NCBI GenBank assembly: GCA_002224055.1
Contig: AZLU01000379.1
Coordinates: 1 to 23,722, forward strand
Length of the DNA stretch: 23,722 nucleotides
Reading direction: 5' to 3'
Origin: Pezizomycotina sp. ARF18
Taxonomy: Eukaryota; Ascomycota
Shown here: positions 21,368 to 23,722 of the stretch, piece by piece
How the letters are laid out: the number at the start of each line of letters is the position of its first letter
Position numbering within the stretch: position 1 is the stretch's first letter
Translations under genes and position numbers: made by a program
The notes under the pieces: generated by a model
Seen by the model: the letters and a program-made list of their open reading frames with translations, nothing else
What the model was told of the DNA's origin: nothing
The model's database searches: none

Positions 21368-21860
21368 CTATCGGGTCCAAGACCTGGCCGAAGTTGCTGG
21401 CCTCGGTAGTCTGAACGTAAACCGTCCTGGCCTAAATAGAAAATATCATCGCAGATCTCTTTCAGTATTCAACCGACATCTCAAAAAAAAAAAAAAAAAA
21501 AAAAAAAAACTCGAATAACTACCGGGGTCGTAGTATATCTTACGTTGGGAACTGCTCCTTCTTTTCGAGAATGAAGGCAACCTTGCCACCGAAGATCAGC
21601 TTTTCGATATACTCTCCGGGCTCACCGATGTGATAGTCGCGAGCGTCTCCTTCATGTCCGTCTTCGACCTCTAGGATCGCGGGTTTCTCAAGGGGCAGGT
21701 CGTCCTCCGTGACCTTGCCGCCGAGCTTGATTGGTGTAAAATAGCGCCTCCCGACCAATACGATACCCATAACATGGGCAAGTTCGTGTAACATGGTGAG
21801 GTAAAGCGCGAAAATCATAATATTCGTATTTTTGGCATTCGCTTCGATAATATCGTATAT
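21368..21860 (-). CDS. Partial gene: HEXXH-motif protein of an uncharacterised fungal type
   Basis: The main exon, minus strand 21860-21544, starts after a TTAG acceptor that has a TACTAAC branch site about 35 nt upstream (21900-21894), and ends at a GTAAGA donor. It encodes IYDIIEANAKNTNIMIFALY, then TMLHELAHVMG and later IGEPGEYIEKLIFGGKVAF. HELAH fits the HEXXH zinc-metallopeptidase motif, and the pairing of HELAH with a later GE-x-x-E-x-x-IFGG segment recalls uncharacterised secreted or intracellular fungal proteins. Whether the enzyme is active is unknown. A second exon begins at 21431 after CTATTTAG. In phase it stops at 21368. In the next frame (to 21252) it reads as better protein (VYVQTTEASNFGQVLDPIEL), which would need one missing base near the junction. 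The 5' exons were not found: the DNA upstream is RIP-like, so the gene may be truncated. The intron 21543-21432 holds a 27-nt A run. Confidence 0.55.
21483..21509. repeat. Poly(A) tract, 27 nt, in the intron of the HEXXH gene
   Basis: An uninterrupted run of 27 A on the plus strand, poly(T) on the sense strand of the gene, inside the proposed intron 21543-21432. It parallels the homopolymer in MAK5 intron 2. Confidence 0.85.
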
Positions 21861-21899
21861 CTAACATCGAGGGAGGGTTTCAGGCATTATAATGTTAGT

Positions 21900-23722
21900 A
21901 AAAGAAAAATCAGAACGTTATTATATCGCCGCGACGATACACTTGTGTCTATGTCTACAGTCTATAAGCTGGGTAAACGAAGTATATGAAAGCTAGATAG
22001 AATGTTTTCGGTATGTAGTTAAATGCAAGCTTAGGTAGTAAGGACGATTATAGACTCGGATATACGACGAATAAAGAGAACTTATTTCAAACTAGGGGTT
22101 CGCTAGCTCGATATAAAGAAGTATACTTCTAAATAAATAGTAAGAGGATATTTATACATAAGTACTTTACACATAAGCGCTTTATACATGAGTACTTTAT
22201 ATATGGGACGCGAAATGCTTGTTCCGCTACAGAACCAAATGTTAATAACAATCTCAAAGCCAAGTGTGTTTTGCGAAGTATTCAGGCTAGCGCATATAGA
22301 TTAATTACCCATTGTGCAAAGGACGAATAGGATTTATTCCAACACATTGTATTGCGTTATAATGTCGGGATGTGTGTCCTCGATCTGCGAATAACGCATG
22401 TGTGTTGTATGTCCCTCATAATTGGGATTCAGTAGAAGAGCACAAAAAAAAAAGGCAAAGTTATTGATTAAATTAGGTATCGTATGCTAAGACGCACTGC
22501 AATGGTCGTCTTCAAAAAAAAAAATTCCTCTCTAAAAGTAAAAAGCTGAGGGGTTTTTTGGATCATAATTCGTTAGCTCTACTATTTAATAATAGGCCGT
22601 AGTCCTTTAATATATTATATATATTACGCTTTAGAGATAGAAGGTACTAGGGCCTATTTTGTTTATCTTTAAGCCGGCAGCCGTGCCCGGGCAGCCGTCG
22701 CGGTTATAACTGAACCATCGTCTTATCGCGTGAGGAGGTCATGCGATTCTGTAACCAAAGGCTATAGCTTTAGGAGGAGGAAGGAGACGACTGCGAGCTT
22801 AAATTAAGTAGCTCACATATAACGACCGCTATTGGATAAAGTACGGGTCCGTTAGGGTTACGACTGCTGAGGTAAGAACGTAGCATTTCGTTCACGAAAT
22901 AGCGATTATAGTATCGTGTATACGCCAAAGGTGTTCGATTACTTTAAAAATAACGATAAGGAAGGGGTTACGAGCACGTATATTATCATAGAAAGATTAA
23001 AGGCGCGAAATTAGAGGAGTACCCTAAGCGCGAAACCAAAGAAGGAGCGGGAACGGATTATTAAGGCTGTCGCCAGTGCCGTCAGCCATATATGAAGCCT
23101 AAAGATCCTTTCTAGGGTTTCTCCCAGGACCTTTTCAAGACCCGGAGCAGCTACCCGCGGACAGGTTTTTCTCGGACGCGGGCGTTAGCCGCACGTTCTG
23201 CAGTGTGGCGGAGTTGAAGGCTAGATTAACATAACGCTCGCAGAGGAAAACAGAAGCGAGCGCGTCGACCTGAAGTCAGAGCCGTTACAACTCTACCATA
23301 ACGATCTCGCCGCTTTAACATAATAATCGACGACGATAACGGGCGAATTATTAACTATTAGATTAAAGTTATTAGGCGTATACCCTCGACCCCTTCGAAG
23401 ATACGCTATATTTAATCAGTTTAATTTGTCGGGGTAAAATTTACAAAGCGCTCTACCGACAGCTTTTGGGGAGAAGCTAACGGAAATATGCGGCCTCTTG
23501 GACTTGTTGCGAGGATTAACCACTGGGTAGCTACTAAATCGAGAGAATAAATGGGGATAGATATACCTTTATATCTTTTAAAAAAAAAGTTTTTAGGTAG
23601 TGATTCTTTTTTTCTTTTATTTATTTTAGAGGCGTAACTTTTAATATATTTAATAAATTTTTTATGCGAAATACGATTAAATTTTATTTATTTATGAATA
23701 AAATTTATTTAATTATTAAAAA
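21900..23722. other. RIP-like, AT-rich degenerate repeat DNA
   Basis: The dinucleotide pattern changes here. A hand count of 22801-23040 gives about 30 TpA against 8 CpA, 5 TpG and roughly 17 ApT, so TpA/ApT is well above 1 and CpA plus TpG are scarce. This is the classic product of repeat-induced point mutation of a duplicated sequence such as a transposon. No open frame longer than 60 codons survives. The last 150 nt are nearly pure A/T. The identity of the original element cannot be read from what remains. Confidence 0.65.
22156..22200. repeat. Three tandem copies of a 15-bp unit
   Basis: ACATAAGTACTTTAC, ACATAAGCGCTTTAT and ACATGAGTACTTTAT follow one another head to tail without gaps. 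The copies differ by 2-4 bases, mostly transitions, as expected for an old repeat in RIP-like DNA. Confidence 0.75.

Noticed and set aside
1-23722. CRISPR arrays, bacterial operons, Shine-Dalgarno sites
   Set aside because: The window is eukaryotic (spliced genes, fungal orthologues); no regularly spaced direct repeats with unique spacers were found.

Overview
The window is nuclear DNA of a filamentous ascomycete (Pezizomycotina-like). The supporting signs are short introns (about 58-155 nt) with GT-AG ends and TACTAAC/GCTAAC-type branch sites, fungal-type orthologues of conserved eukaryotic genes, many A/T homopolymer runs of 16-29 nt in introns and intergenic DNA, and a TpA-rich, CpA/TpG-poor tail that looks like repeat-induced point mutation (RIP). 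I cannot name the species.

Layout. 1-1260 is GC-rich and holds an unrecognised, frame-broken coding stretch on the minus strand. 1261-5690 is gene-poor, low-complexity DNA. 5691-7742 (+) is a ten-exon TMEM184/DUF300 (OST-alpha-like) seven-helix membrane protein whose exons all join in phase. 8801-12291 (+) is the karyopherin KAP123 (importin-4 type). 12766-15259 (-) is the DEAD-box helicase MAK5 (DDX24 type), convergent with KAP123. 16512-17564 (-) is the Tudor-domain splicing factor SPF30/SMNDC1. 17565-21250 is mostly non-coding, with a degenerate minisatellite and one doubtful exon. 21368-21860 (-) is part of a gene with a HELAH (HEXXH) motif. 21900-23722 is the RIP-like, AT-rich tail.

The recognisable genes are housekeeping genes and do not form a pathway cluster. 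KAP123 imports ribosomal proteins and histones and MAK5 acts in 60S ribosome assembly, so both touch ribosome biogenesis; their adjacency may be chance.

The most striking property is technical. KAP123, MAK5 and SPF30 all encode complete, well-conserved proteins but are broken by many one-base losses, often in homopolymers. The breaks include motif Ib and the DEAD motif of MAK5. Long-read consensus error in an unpolished assembly explains this better than several independent pseudogenes. The most biologically interesting points are a candidate GC-AG intron in SPF30, a 29-nt internal exon in the TMEM184 gene, a HEXXH-motif protein of an uncharacterised fungal type next to RIP-like DNA, and the unrecognised coding region at the left edge. 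I did not find a convincing new multi-gene system.
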